Part shown: in pieces, positions 9,001-17,376 of the stretch
Layout of the letters: each line of letters begins with the position of its first letter
Numbering within the stretch: position 1 is the first letter of the stretch
Virus record (IMG/VR): IMGVR_UViG_3300047472_000054
Span: 1 to 45,505 of that record
Direction: 5' to 3' (one strand)
Origin: a virus
Length of the DNA: 45,505 nucleotides
The notes under the pieces: model-generated
Told to the model about the DNA's origin: nothing
What the model saw: the letters and a program-made list of their open reading frames with translations, nothing else
Database searches by the model: none
Translations under genes and position numbers: made by a program

Positions 9001-10210
9001 GATGGCCGGTTTCGTGGATGAAGGTGGACTCGTTGGCGTCCTTGAACAGGGTGATGACTGGCTGGACCTCGCCATCCCTAAGGTTGATCTTCCCGCGCTT
9101 GATTTGAGCAAACTCTTTATCGATCGGCGCAGCGGACCCGCCCTCAAGCGGCTTGGGCTCGGGCACCACATCCGACGCTGCCGGCTCGACACCCTTGCCG
9201 GGCTTGATCCGCGCGCCCTCTGCGGCATACAGTTCGTCGGCCGTCCCCAGCGCGCCCTCGAACCGGGCGGCACGGGCCTCATAATGCGAGGCGATGACCT
9301 GACCAGCCGCAGACGCTTCCTCAGCGGGCCTGCCAGCCGCCACCAGACGCCCCGCGACATCCTGCGCAATCGGGTGGGTCTCATCAATGGCGCGCCCCAC
9401 GACCGCCGCAGGCTCGATAGCAGGCACTTCAGCAACAGGAGCCGGAGCGGGCTCGACCGGAGCAGGTTCAGTAATTGGCTTTGCCTCACCCGGCGCGGCC
9501 TCAACCGGCTTTGCTTCGCCGGATTCAATTACCTCCGGCTTGATCGCCGCGGCCTGTTCTTTCACAGTCGGGGCCGGTACTTCCGCGGTCCCCTTCCATC
9601 CTGCCTCACCCGCACCAATCACGCCAAGATCGCGCGCCTTGGCAACCTCAGCCTCAACGGTTGCGATATGCTGAGCCCGGCCCATCTGGGCCACGCCGGC
9701 ACCGGGCGCACCCGTGGGCTGCCTAAAGCCCATCGGGAAGGCTTCCAGAGCGCCAGCGGCCTCACGGCCAAGCTTGGGTTGCCCCAACTCCTCGCCGGTC
9801 TGCGCAATCGCTTCCTGCACGCCCCTGAAGCCCGCGGGTAGACCGCGCATAATCGGATCAGTCAGATATGTTGCTGCACCGCGGACGAGGTTTTCGTTAA
9901 AAGCCTTGATGATCGAACGCTGGCCCTTGTCGTAATCGTTGAAGACGCCGGCCTTCTTCATGGCTTCAACGGACTCGTCGGACAGGCCGTTCGGCTCCGA
10001 GCCCCAGCCCTGCTTTGCGCCCTGCCCGAAATGGTCGAGAATGCGCGCGATCGGGTTAACCTCGGTGCCGCCGAAGATCAGATCCTGGATCGGAGACGTG
10101 CCGAGCGTCTGACGACGATAGCGCTCCCGCTCAACGTCAGCCGGGAACAATTCATCCACCGACTTCGGCTGCTCCGGGAATAGCTCGTCAACGCTCTGGA
10201 GACCCGCCAT
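6029..10210 (-). CDS. Large internal virion / ejection protein with zinc-peptidase motif
   Basis: 1393 residues, the largest gene. The size and place after two other ejection-type genes match the largest T7-like internal virion protein (gp16 position). It starts with a repeated motif, SVDELFP at residues 6-12 and 17-23. An HETGH zinc-binding motif at 399-403 (STFIHETGHQWLEE) marks a gluzincin-like metallopeptidase domain. A Pro/Glu/Ala-rich region at about 205-280 is probably flexible, and long helical segments fill the C-terminal half. These proteins enter the cell ahead of the DNA. The peptidase could process internal proteins or host targets, which is unproven. Confidence 0.75.
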   Translation of the reverse strand: MAGLQSVDELFPEQPKSVDELFPADVERERYRRQTLGTSPIQDLIFGGTEVNPIARILDHFGQGAKQGWGSEPNGLSDESVEAMKKAGVFNDYDKGQRSIIKAFNENLVRGAATYLTDPIMRGLPAGFRGVQEAIAQTGEELGQPKLGREAAGALEAFPMGFRQPTGAPGAGVAQMGRAQHIATVEAEVAKARDLGVIGAGEAGWKGTAEVPAPTVKEQAAAIKPEVIESGEAKPVEAAPGEAKPITEPAPVEPAPAPVAEVPAIEPAAVVGRAIDETHPIAQDVAGRLVAAGRPAEEASAAGQVIASHYEARAARFEGALGTADELYAAEGARIKPGKGVEPAASDVVPEPKPLEGGSAAPIDKEFAQIKRGKINLRDGEVQPVITLFKDANESTFIHETGHQWLEELMRDAQHTKAPESLLADSKSVLDWLGVEKASDIKTRHHEQFARGFERYMMEGKAPTQGLARVFEKFKNWLTKIYQTVDRLKSPVNNEIRGVFDRLIALKPEQVKIEPEAPKNFADIHEADALHTTPEAAHPVAETIQQERDRLAAQHIPEEHDARLEGIASKTDRREAGGPQPVRDGNEAARPQEAGNDQATGAVGEGGSAAPAESVGPSAQPRTEVPVSAQEPFKTESPLVDKAGNIRLDNLSTPEDVSQVIRDAATANNEFIDARRGVVTDGQVLELADALGMDEGTLNRRKLGEAFNAEQIMAARKLLIQSATHVRDAMAKAANGAEADVMAYAEAKQRHRMIQEQVAGLTAEAGRALRAFRKLEGQQEAGQIDAFLKGATGKTLFQLQREAQLGMQLDTPAQVSKFVNDTIKPSLKDMVIEAWMSALLSGPKTHLANIMGNTISGLWRPLETLAASGVGKARSLITGSKDRVLPGEAAAELFGMVQGSREGVVAAYKAYKTGEGQLTTTRQAEQYNPRALPSATVNLFGKERQIGGEQARIPLRMLTAEDEFFKSVAYRGDINRQAYAIASKEGLPTERMNARVAELSANPTDEMIAAAKKVAEYQTFQTPLGNVGRSVQNFSNSHILAKLVVPFVRTPINLLKYAGERSPLGVFSREVRDNLSGKNGNVARDTQIARITLGTMVGVAALEMASQGLITGGGPADSKQKAIMRANGWQDYSVKIGDMYYRYNRLDPFSIILGTVADAWEINQAAGAKDTEKQHLMALIFGAVSKNILERASLKGPSDLIQAVTDPERYGKGYIKSLSGTVVPAISAQTAQAIDPIVREARTVVDGLKARIPGLSQTLMPKRDVWGEPVVREGGLGPDLVSPIVESRLKNDPVNKALLAAGYYPGKVDRKIRGVELTDQQYDDFARIAGRTAKVRLNAIVSMPGFDQMPESTRKELMTNTITQSREMARSLIMMQNPEIMKKANDAKRAKLN

Positions 10211-12303
10211 TACTGGCTCACCGGAACGGCAGGAGCAGCCACGCGAGGCGCCGCCCAGCCCTTGTCAACCGCCAACTGATCAGCAACTGCCTTTGAGACC
10301 TTGCCGCCGCGGTAGGCCGCCACGAGTTCATTCAGCGTTTGGACCTTCGTCGCATCGAACGTCGGCGCCGTAGTCGCCGCTGGCTGATCGCGGATAGTGT
10401 CATTGAACCACTCCGACATGGGCCGCTTGTAGTTCGTGATCGCTTTCCCGATGTAATCGGGGCTATCCGGGTTGAGCAATTGAGCCGGGGCCTTGCCTGC
10501 CTTCTTGCCAGCGTCATAAGCCGGCAGCGCATTGGCAAGGAATTTCAGATACAACTCGTCGCCCTTCGGGTCTTTGATATGCAGCCCTTCATCCGTGCCG
10601 CTGATCTGCCCGCGCGCGGTCTTGAGGAACTGGCTTTTCATCTCGGTTTCGGCAACGCCTTCCGGCGTCTTGCGTGAGTTGATCTCTGCAACCAGCTTGT
10701 CAACACCGTGAACGGTCAGATCGCCATTCGGCCCAACGCGCTCATACAGCACGGATGGATCGGTGATCCGGCCAGGCGTACCTTCAGGCGCATGCACCAG
10801 CTTATAGGCGTCGTAGAACCCTTTGCCGTAAGTCTTGTCGTCCTTGCTGTCGCCAAGAGCCCGGCCAGCAGCCGAAATCATGCGCTCTTTCGCAGCCGGC
10901 GTCAGATGCGGGTCGCTCGCGATGCTCTGCACGTTCATCTTGGGCTGCGGGCTGTAGAGATCCTGAAGAACCTCGTTCTCCCGCGCGTCGGACTGCGTCT
11001 TGACCTGTTCGGCCTGCAACTTGATCTGGCGCTGCTGCTCGATCGAGCCGCCCTCGACCTCCTGACGCGCTGTGTGCAGCATGTCATAGGCCTTGTCCTC
11101 GGGAATGAAATCCACAAGGCCGCCCTTGCCGCGCTGGGCACCGCCCATCTTCCGCCCGGACCAGTCAATTACCGTGTCAGTCGTCTTGCCCTCAAGAACA
11201 GACTTGTTGGCGGCGATCGAAGCGGGCGTCACGACGTCAGAAATCGGCGTCCCAGGAGCGGCCCGGAGCACCTTGGCGGCATCGTTCACGCCAAGGAAGT
11301 GCGCGAGGTAAAGGTTCGTCGGCGTTGGCGCAATGCCTTGATTGCGGAGCACCGCGGCATTGTCGTCCATCAAGTAGCCCGCCATCTCGCGGGCGACCTT
11401 GGGGTCAGCGCGAAGGTCGAGGATTTCCTTCTCGCTGCGCCCCTGCAACAGGTCAGGACGATGGCTCTGGACCATGTCCAGCCACGTTCCCTTCGTGAAC
11501 TGGAAGTTGCCCATCGCGGACGACGTCGAGGAGCGCGCGGCGGGATTTCCCGTTGCGTTCTCAACCTGCCCGATCCGATCAAGGACCGCATCCTTGCCCT
11601 GCACGACAGGACTAAGCGCCTTGACCCGCTCGTCCGGCGGCATCATCTGGATTGCGCTGACCGCGTAATCCTCAGTCCACTTCTTGCGGTGCTTCTGCTC
11701 AGTAACCGGGTCGATGTAGCCGGCCTCTTTCAGACCTGAAAGCAACTGCTGCCCGGCAGTGATGAACTTGGCGCGCTCGGCAGGGTCGCTCGTCTTCAAG
11801 GCCGACTGGCGGATTTCGTCCAGCTTCTGATTTGTGTCCGCGATGGTCTGTGTCTTCTGAAGATCATAGACCTTATCGCCGACCGCGATCGTCTGCCCGG
11901 TCAGGTCGGGCGCCGTCTTGAGGCTCCACAATTCCCGCTTGCGCGGGTTGGAGATCATGCCGGCGGATTCGTCGTAGGCCTGCTGGAACTTCGGCGCGTA
12001 AGTCTTGTCAAGATCGGTCGGGTCAGTGACCGTCGAAAGCTCATCACGAAGCTGCTTGGTCTTAATCAGGTAATTCGAATTAGCGCGGGCCTCATCGAGT
12101 GCATCCGTGTCGGTCTGCTGCTGGTTGACGACAGCCGAAATGTCACGCGATGCAGACTGCGCCCCCTTGCCGACGTCGGACACACCGCCGGCAATCGCCG
12201 CCGCGCCACGCGCATAGCCAGTAACATCAAAGGTCGCAATTGGCCGGCCGGAGTTGCCGGAAGGCGTTCCGCCTAGTGCCGAGTCGTCGGGAAGCTTGGC
12301 CAA
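10210..12303 (-). CDS. Internal virion protein with lysozyme/transglycosylase-like domain
   Basis: 697 residues. Residues about 240-370 resemble a lysozyme-like SLT domain: E248 in IGQVENATGN as catalytic candidate, then SSAMGNFQFTKGTWLDMV (the G-x-x-Q-F-x-x-x-T-W pattern) and NLYLAHFLG. Long helical, Gln/Asp/Lys-rich segments flank it. In T7-like phages such ejection proteins open the peptidoglycan for the DNA channel. In T7 this activity sits in gp16; here it is on the neighbouring gene. Its stop shares bases with the start of the next gene (TAATG). Confidence 0.8.
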   Translation of the reverse strand: MAKLPDDSALGGTPSGNSGRPIATFDVTGYARGAAAIAGGVSDVGKGAQSASRDISAVVNQQQTDTDALDEARANSNYLIKTKQLRDELSTVTDPTDLDKTYAPKFQQAYDESAGMISNPRKRELWSLKTAPDLTGQTIAVGDKVYDLQKTQTIADTNQKLDEIRQSALKTSDPAERAKFITAGQQLLSGLKEAGYIDPVTEQKHRKKWTEDYAVSAIQMMPPDERVKALSPVVQGKDAVLDRIGQVENATGNPAARSSTSSAMGNFQFTKGTWLDMVQSHRPDLLQGRSEKEILDLRADPKVAREMAGYLMDDNAAVLRNQGIAPTPTNLYLAHFLGVNDAAKVLRAAPGTPISDVVTPASIAANKSVLEGKTTDTVIDWSGRKMGGAQRGKGGLVDFIPEDKAYDMLHTARQEVEGGSIEQQRQIKLQAEQVKTQSDARENEVLQDLYSPQPKMNVQSIASDPHLTPAAKERMISAAGRALGDSKDDKTYGKGFYDAYKLVHAPEGTPGRITDPSVLYERVGPNGDLTVHGVDKLVAEINSRKTPEGVAETEMKSQFLKTARGQISGTDEGLHIKDPKGDELYLKFLANALPAYDAGKKAGKAPAQLLNPDSPDYIGKAITNYKRPMSEWFNDTIRDQPAATTAPTFDATKVQTLNELVAAYRGGKVSKAVADQLAVDKGWAAPRVAAPAVPVSQ

Positions 12304-12867
12304 CTAGCCATACCTCACGTCGGGGATCTTGTTATATGTCCGGTATGCCGACCCGGCAGAACCGATCAGTGTGCCGGCTGCGGATAGGTAAGACGCATCC
12401 TTCTTTGCATTACCCTCAGCCAGCGCGGCATCGCCGGACATTCTCGAACCCGTCGCCTGATCTTCCAGGCCACGCGCGCGATTCTCGCCCGTGTACAGGT
12501 CCATCAGCGACTGATATTCGCCACGGCCAGCGATGTCCTGACCAAGCCCGACCACGGTCGGGTCATCCGCGCCACCGCCCGAAGCGGCTGCATTGGCCTG
12601 AAGCGTCGATTGCAACAAGCGGGACTGGCGGTCTTTATCCAGCGCCGTTCGCTGTGCAGCCGCACGCGATTCCTGTGCTGACTGCTCTTCCTGAGCCGCC
12701 TTGAAATACGCCGCGTCCTGCTGAGACTTGCCGGCAGACGCCGCAGCGCTTCCGCCCATCAGCGTTCCAGCCGCAGACAGGGCCCCGCTTGCAACGGTCG
12801 CGACCGTCATGGTGACGGGATCGTGGACCGTAGCCCAGCCTCGGAAATGGTTATAGGCCTTCCACAT
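12304..12867 (-). CDS. Internal virion protein, T7 gp14-like
   Basis: 187 residues. After a short N-terminus there is a Gly/Ala-rich apolar segment (VASGALSAAGTLMGGSAAAS, about 26-45), then a long Gln/Glu/Ala helix and a second Gly/Ala segment (YLSAAGTLIGSAGSA). Small Ala-rich proteins with one or two membrane-active segments just downstream of the tail tubular genes are typical of gp14-class ejection proteins that insert into the outer membrane. The family is diverse, so the call leans on position and composition. Confidence 0.7.
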   Translation of the reverse strand: MWKAYNHFRGWATVHDPVTMTVATVASGALSAAGTLMGGSAAASAGKSQQDAAYFKAAQEEQSAQESRAAAQRTALDKDRQSRLLQSTLQANAAASGGGADDPTVVGLGQDIAGRGEYQSLMDLYTGENRARGLEDQATGSRMSGDAALAEGNAKKDASYLSAAGTLIGSAGSAYRTYNKIPDVRYG

Positions 12868-13244
12868 CAGTTAGAAGCCTCCCACACCCAAGCCTTCTCC
12901 TCATCCACCATCACTTCCTTGAATCCCAATCTCGCGAGCCAGCGCTCCGCGGCGTCATTCGTCTTTTCAGCAAGTGCAACAATGCGGCGATAACCAAGGC
13001 GTCTCGCCTCCTGCATGGCCATCAGCCCCGCCCTATGGAGGGAGACGGCATATTTCTCAGCGCCGGGCTTCTTCATCACGAAGGCGGCGATCGTATCGTT
13101 CGGCTGGTAGGCAAATCCGCCGATGCCGAGCAACTCACCGTCTAACTCGACCGCCCATGCCCGAACCCGCCAAGGAAGCGGCCCCGTGATCATGGCGTCG
13201 ATATCAGCGCGGGTCGCCGGCCTAATCTTCGTTTGTCGTGACAC
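12867..13244 (-). CDS. GNAT-type N-acetyltransferase
   Basis: About 125 residues with GNAT features: an N-terminal KIRPATRADIDAM strand-helix, a central VELDGELLGIGGFAY beta-hairpin, and a C-terminal RWLARLGFKEV motif typical of these acetyltransferases. The acetyl-CoA loop (R/Q-x-x-G-x-G/A) is degenerate, read from SLHRAGLMAMQEARRLGY. I prefer the GTG at 13244; a TTG at 13250 is also possible. It overlaps the end of the tail protein B gene. GNAT genes recur at this place in related phages as I recall. The acetylated substrate is unknown. Confidence 0.75.
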   Translation of the reverse strand: MSRQTKIRPATRADIDAMITGPLPWRVRAWAVELDGELLGIGGFAYQPNDTIAAFVMKKPGAEKYAVSLHRAGLMAMQEARRLGYRRIVALAEKTNDAAERWLARLGFKEVMVDEEKAWVWEASN

Positions 13245-15957
13245 CGACAACCGCCGCCATCACCATGCACGGGCGCGGAGCTGTTCCCCGCAGGCACAGA
13301 CGCGAATCCGTACCCCATTCTCCAGGGACAGTAATCATCATCCCGTCGAAGTCAGACCAGACCGTATTGCTATCTACCTCAGCCCCATCTTCAACCAAGG
13401 GCATGTTGTCCATCACCGTGAACGACTGCCCGTATTCGAGGCCCTGTGCGTGGGTGTTGGCGAGAACGAGACCGATCTTGTCTACCTTCTTGGTCTGGTT
13501 CAACGCGGTCCCGAGCTGCGCTGCATAAGCGAGCTTCGCGGATTTGAACGTCGCGCTATATCCGAGACCAACAACCGCATCAGTCACAGCATCACCGAGA
13601 CCCATAATCTGGCCGCCGCCGACCGTGAATGTCCCGAAATCGCGCCCTGTCGTGGCGGTCGATCCATCGGGCAGCGTTACCGTGAACGGCGTAATCGTGT
13701 TCCAGCCCCACACTACGACTTCCTCGCCTTCGAGATGGTCGAGGCCCGTAATGGTCGTCACTGCGGCGCCTGAGTAGTAAACGTGGCTATCCGCACAACG
13801 CGCCTCGGGGAGCCCGTAACACTGATCGCGCCTTGCCAGCTTCTCCAGGAAACGCTTCGTTGACCCGCCAATGGTCCGGTTGACCGAGTAGTAAACCCGG
13901 TTTTCAAGCGAGCCCGGCAGGATAGCAACCGATTCAACTTCGCCGTTCGTTTCGATCTTCCACCACGCCTCGACCTGATCCTCAGCGTCATGGAGCAGCG
14001 CGGCAACCAGCCCATCGCCACGGATAAAATGCAACTGCGTGTCGGGCTGTCGCTGGACAGCGAGATCGACAAAGCCCTCCGCGCCGATGTCCGGATTGAG
14101 CCTTGTCAGGTCGTTTGCAACGTAGTCCTGCGTATCGACCGAAAAAGCGAGTTCGAACACCCGTCGATTAGACTGCTGCACGAAGACGCCGCGCGTGTCG
14201 ATCTTGACCGCAGCAACAGGAGCTGACCCCTGCGTCGAACAATCCTTCAGCGTGAAGTTCGTCGGCGTCAAGGGCTGGTCGAAACTTCCGGAGCGGACGG
14301 AAGTCTCCGCGCCCTGCCGGCCGACAATCAGGCGGCTGAGATCCAGCAGCCAATTGATCGTATCAACTGGGCCAAATCCAACCGAGCGATTGATCGGGCC
14401 TGCATCGCCCTCCGTATCCGGATCGAAACTCGTATAGGCATCCGAGACTGAGCCCCAGATTTTATCGCGTCCGGCGAACCACAGTCTGCCGTCGTGAAAG
14501 CGTAATGCGGATGGCCACCCGGAGACGTCGGACCAATCTCCCTCATTCCAGTCCGAGGTAGCGGTCAAGCTGGAGAACGCTGACAGAACCTCGATATTGA
14601 CAACGGTCGTCGAGCTGAAGCCCGTCACGCGGGCAACACCAGCCGCGCCGCCGCCCGTGTATGTCAGCGCAACCGTTGCCGTGCCGCTGGTGTAGTTGCC
14701 GGTCTTGATGCCAAGACGATACCAGCAGATCGAGTTGTCCAGAGCGTCGTTGTAGCCGGAACTAGTCGGCGACGTGAAGTTGGCGACATCGATAAAGCCG
14801 GTCGTCGCTGAATCGATCGACCGCTGCAAGGTGACAGTTGCCGAAAACGTTCCGGTAATCGAGTAGTTGAACACACGATCGCCGCCAACTCCCGTCACAC
14901 GAATGGTCGAACCAAACGTGTTTTGTGCGGCGAGCGCGTCACTGGTCGATTGGCCCGAGGAGAATAGGCGGAACAAACATCCGACGTGAGATGTACTGAA
15001 GAGAGCGCGGCTTGCCGTGAGCGTCGTGTTGCCAGACAGAGCGCCCGGCGTCAGCGTGATATCTGTCCCGTTCCCTACCTGGAAAGGACCATCATCGGAC
15101 TTGTAAAGAACAACCGACCAGGAATTGACGCCTCGCCGTTCGATCTGGCGCTGCTGTTGGCCTTGGCAGGCCGTAAAGACAATGTCGCCTGATTGAGTGA
15201 ACCGGACGAAAGAAAGATCATCCTCGGTCCAGCTTGTCGGTAACTCCATCGTGCCGGCGGCTTCAACCGTGATCGAGTCCACGATCTTGGTTTGTGCCGT
15301 GATCGTCTCAAGCTGGATATAGACCGTCGCGCCTGTCGGCGTGAACGCGAGGGAGTGCGTCCCGGTCTCCAATGTAGCCTGCGCAATATGGTCCGTCCCG
15401 CCGTCTGTCGAACCGGCCCGGAAGCGGATGGGGCCGCGCTCGACAACAATGCGAAACGCATGCATTACGTTCTGGTCAGGCCCTGCAACAGTAACCGACC
15501 GCTTGCCTTGCGCTAGACCGCCCGCCGCGGGCGATGCCAGGTTCAACTTGCCGCCCGAGATCGTCGCAGAGGCGCCGGAGCCCGTTGCCGTCAGCGTCCA
15601 GCCAGTTGACGAAGAGAAGTCGCCATTCGTGACAACGGTCGAGACCGAAGGACGAGTGACCAGCGTTTCAGTATCGCCCGAGACCGTCCAGACCCTCAGT
15701 ACGGAATCCGTCAGCTCGATCAGAGCAAGATCGGTATTCGAGAATACGAACGGCACAAGCCGGCACGTCAAATCGTCGTTGATCTCGCCGCACTTCTGCA
15801 AGCCCGGCCGCAGCATCATAGGCCCGAGCACCCACGGCTGCCAGTTGACCTGCTCCTCGGCAGACAACCGCATCCGCTCGACGTCAACGCGGCCTAGCGA
15901 ATAGCGCGATACTTCCCCGCGGTTGAAGGCAAGCAGCGGGGCATTCTGCACGCCCAT
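13222..15957 (-). CDS. Tail tubular protein B (T7 gp12-like, nozzle)
   Basis: 911 residues. The N-terminus (PLLAFNRGEVSRYSLGRVD, then RPGLQKCG at about 51-58) is the typical start of the phage nozzle / tail tubular B family, in which F-x-x-G-E and R-P-G are conserved. Long beta-rich segments follow, and a section near residues 483-493 (PSALRFHDGRLWFAG) is also characteristic. It follows tail tubular protein A directly (one-base overlap), as in T7. It forms the distal tube of the short tail. A typical T7 gp12 is somewhat shorter. Confidence 0.85.
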   Translation of the reverse strand: MGVQNAPLLAFNRGEVSRYSLGRVDVERMRLSAEEQVNWQPWVLGPMMLRPGLQKCGEINDDLTCRLVPFVFSNTDLALIELTDSVLRVWTVSGDTETLVTRPSVSTVVTNGDFSSSTGWTLTATGSGASATISGGKLNLASPAAGGLAQGKRSVTVAGPDQNVMHAFRIVVERGPIRFRAGSTDGGTDHIAQATLETGTHSLAFTPTGATVYIQLETITAQTKIVDSITVEAAGTMELPTSWTEDDLSFVRFTQSGDIVFTACQGQQQRQIERRGVNSWSVVLYKSDDGPFQVGNGTDITLTPGALSGNTTLTASRALFSTSHVGCLFRLFSSGQSTSDALAAQNTFGSTIRVTGVGGDRVFNYSITGTFSATVTLQRSIDSATTGFIDVANFTSPTSSGYNDALDNSICWYRLGIKTGNYTSGTATVALTYTGGGAAGVARVTGFSSTTVVNIEVLSAFSSLTATSDWNEGDWSDVSGWPSALRFHDGRLWFAGRDKIWGSVSDAYTSFDPDTEGDAGPINRSVGFGPVDTINWLLDLSRLIVGRQGAETSVRSGSFDQPLTPTNFTLKDCSTQGSAPVAAVKIDTRGVFVQQSNRRVFELAFSVDTQDYVANDLTRLNPDIGAEGFVDLAVQRQPDTQLHFIRGDGLVAALLHDAEDQVEAWWKIETNGEVESVAILPGSLENRVYYSVNRTIGGSTKRFLEKLARRDQCYGLPEARCADSHVYYSGAAVTTITGLDHLEGEEVVVWGWNTITPFTVTLPDGSTATTGRDFGTFTVGGGQIMGLGDAVTDAVVGLGYSATFKSAKLAYAAQLGTALNQTKKVDKIGLVLANTHAQGLEYGQSFTVMDNMPLVEDGAEVDSNTVWSDFDGMMITVPGEWGTDSRLCLRGTAPRPCMVMAAVVGVTTNED

Positions 15958-16577
15958 TAGCGCGTATTGCCCATGTTGCGGTCACGGCCACCAAGACGGG
16001 ATGTCACCCACGTTCCGCGCGGGGGGAAGCCCGGAGGCTCGTCCATCGCGTCCTTCGAGCGGGCCTGAGCAAGCGCCCGCTTCTCTTCCTTCTTCATGTC
16101 GTCATCCGGGTATTTCCCGGTAATCCGCTTGCAGGTCTTCACTGCCAGCCGATTGGCAACATAATCGGTAAAGGATTCCGACCAGAGCGAGAGATCGCCG
16201 CCGTAGGCAGGATCATTTGAGACGTACTTCGCGTAGAGCGGATCAATGTTGGCAAACCAATAGTTCGGCTCGTCAACAACGGTCAAAAGCGGCGGGTCGA
16301 ACGTCTCGGTCGATCCAAGCGAATAGGTGCGGATGAAATCTGACGGCTTGGTAAAGGCATAGGTATACCCGAACGCCGGAGTGACGCTCGCCGAGCTATC
16401 GGCCTGGATCGCGCGCATCGCGAAATTCCAGAACCCCATTTCGAGGCAGTATGCAATGGCGTCGTCATACGCGTCATCGAGGGCGCGACGAGGCTCACGT
16501 GCCTCGCTCAGGCTGGCAAGTTTCCGCTCGCCCAGAATGAGCAGGGCGGAATTATAAAGCCCGATTTTTGATGCCAC
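15957..16577 (-). CDS. Tail tubular protein A (T7 gp11-like)
   Basis: 206 residues. It shows the hallmarks of the gp11 adaptor family: LYNSALLILGERKLASL at the N-terminus, RRALDDAYDDAIAYCLEMGFWNFA, the YAFTKPSD segment and a C-terminal ESFTDYVANRLAVKTC. Gp11-type proteins form the gatekeeper ring between portal and nozzle. Length matches the family (about 200). It lies just upstream of tail tubular B. Confidence 0.9.
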   Translation of the reverse strand: MASKIGLYNSALLILGERKLASLSEAREPRRALDDAYDDAIAYCLEMGFWNFAMRAIQADSSASVTPAFGYTYAFTKPSDFIRTYSLGSTETFDPPLLTVVDEPNYWFANIDPLYAKYVSNDPAYGGDLSLWSESFTDYVANRLAVKTCKRITGKYPDDDMKKEEKRALAQARSKDAMDEPPGFPPRGTWVTSRLGGRDRNMGNTR

Positions 16578-17039
16578 TTACGCAGCCATCTTCCGGAGAT
16601 GGTCGTCAATCCACTCGATGGCCTTTTCCTTGGACTGGAAGCCAGCCGCGAGAACCTGACCATCCGCTTTGCGGATCACGTCATGCATGCGCTTGCCAAC
16701 GTTCCATTTGGTCGCGAGCGGAGATGCTTCAGAGACTTCGGCAACGGGCGGCTGGTCTTTGTGCTGCAACCGGACCTTCAGGTAGGCCTTGTTGACCTCC
16801 GTGATGATCAGTTCGGCATACAGGCCGGTATCGAGCTTACGCAGTTCGATGATGTCGCCGCGCCCCTTCAGATTGGTCGGGTCGTGACCAATGACCTGAG
16901 GCGCAAGATCAACCCAGAACTCCGGCTTCAGAGCGTCCTCAAGGGACTGCTCCTCCGTCAGCTCAGCCGACCAGCGGTTGAACTTGAAGGTCGAGATGCC
17001 GAAATTGCGTGCCGACATGCGCCGTTTGGGATCGCTCAT
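16578..17039 (-). CDS. Conserved-looking structural-region protein of unknown function
   Basis: 153 residues starting MSDPKRRMSARNFGIS. The ATG at 17039 has an AAAGGTGG ribosome site upstream; the open frame runs on to 17414 but that part is a shadow of other genes. It is charged and mixed alpha/beta, with WSAELTEEQSLEDALKPEFW and a C-terminal helix (KEKAIEWIDDHLRKMAA). It sits between the 89-residue protein and tail tubular A, which suggests a virion assembly role. Family not recognised. Confidence 0.65.
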   Translation of the reverse strand: MSDPKRRMSARNFGISTFKFNRWSAELTEEQSLEDALKPEFWVDLAPQVIGHDPTNLKGRGDIIELRKLDTGLYAELIITEVNKAYLKVRLQHKDQPPVAEVSEASPLATKWNVGKRMHDVIRKADGQVLAAGFQSKEKAIEWIDDHLRKMAA

Positions 17040-17094
17040 GAACCACCTTTGTTGGAGAAAGGGCGGGCAGCCGAAGCCACCCGCCCGACAGTCG

Positions 17095-17364
17095 TTAGGT
17101 AATCGCGGTCGGAGCCGCGACAGTCGCAGCCGCGCCCGAGACGGACGCAACCTGGTATCGCTTGTACTTCGCGGTGCCGAACTGGACGACATCCACAAGA
17201 TCGCCCTTGCGCATACCCTTGGTCGCGCCGTCCGAGAACCACGAGGCACCAACGATGGTGGCGTCGGATTCTGCGGCGGCGTCCGAGTAGAAGAACACTC
17301 GGGGATAAGCCTGGGCACCAACGGGGTTGATGCCAAGCCAGAGGTTGTCAGCAGTGTAAGCCAT
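17095..17364 (-). CDS. Small head-region protein, possible decoration protein
   Basis: 89 residues, beta-rich and Ala/Gly/Val-rich (VFFYSDAAAESDATIVGASW and GDLVDVVQFGTAKYKRYQVA). It lies downstream of the major capsid and HNH genes with a good AGGAATTATCTATG-like start at 17364. Size and location fit a capsid decoration or cement protein, but this is inferred. Confidence 0.65.
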   Translation of the reverse strand: MAYTADNLWLGINPVGAQAYPRVFFYSDAAAESDATIVGASWFSDGATKGMRKGDLVDVVQFGTAKYKRYQVASVSGAAATVAAPTAIT

Positions 17365-17376
17365 AGATAATTCCTT

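Noticed and set aside
8531-9841. 436-codon plus-strand frame
   Set aside because: Lies opposite the large ejection protein, with basic, low-complexity product and no ribosome site; a shadow of GC-rich coding.
10708-11739. 343-codon plus-strand frame
   Set aside because: Antisense to the transglycosylase-like ejection gene; no domain or start signal.
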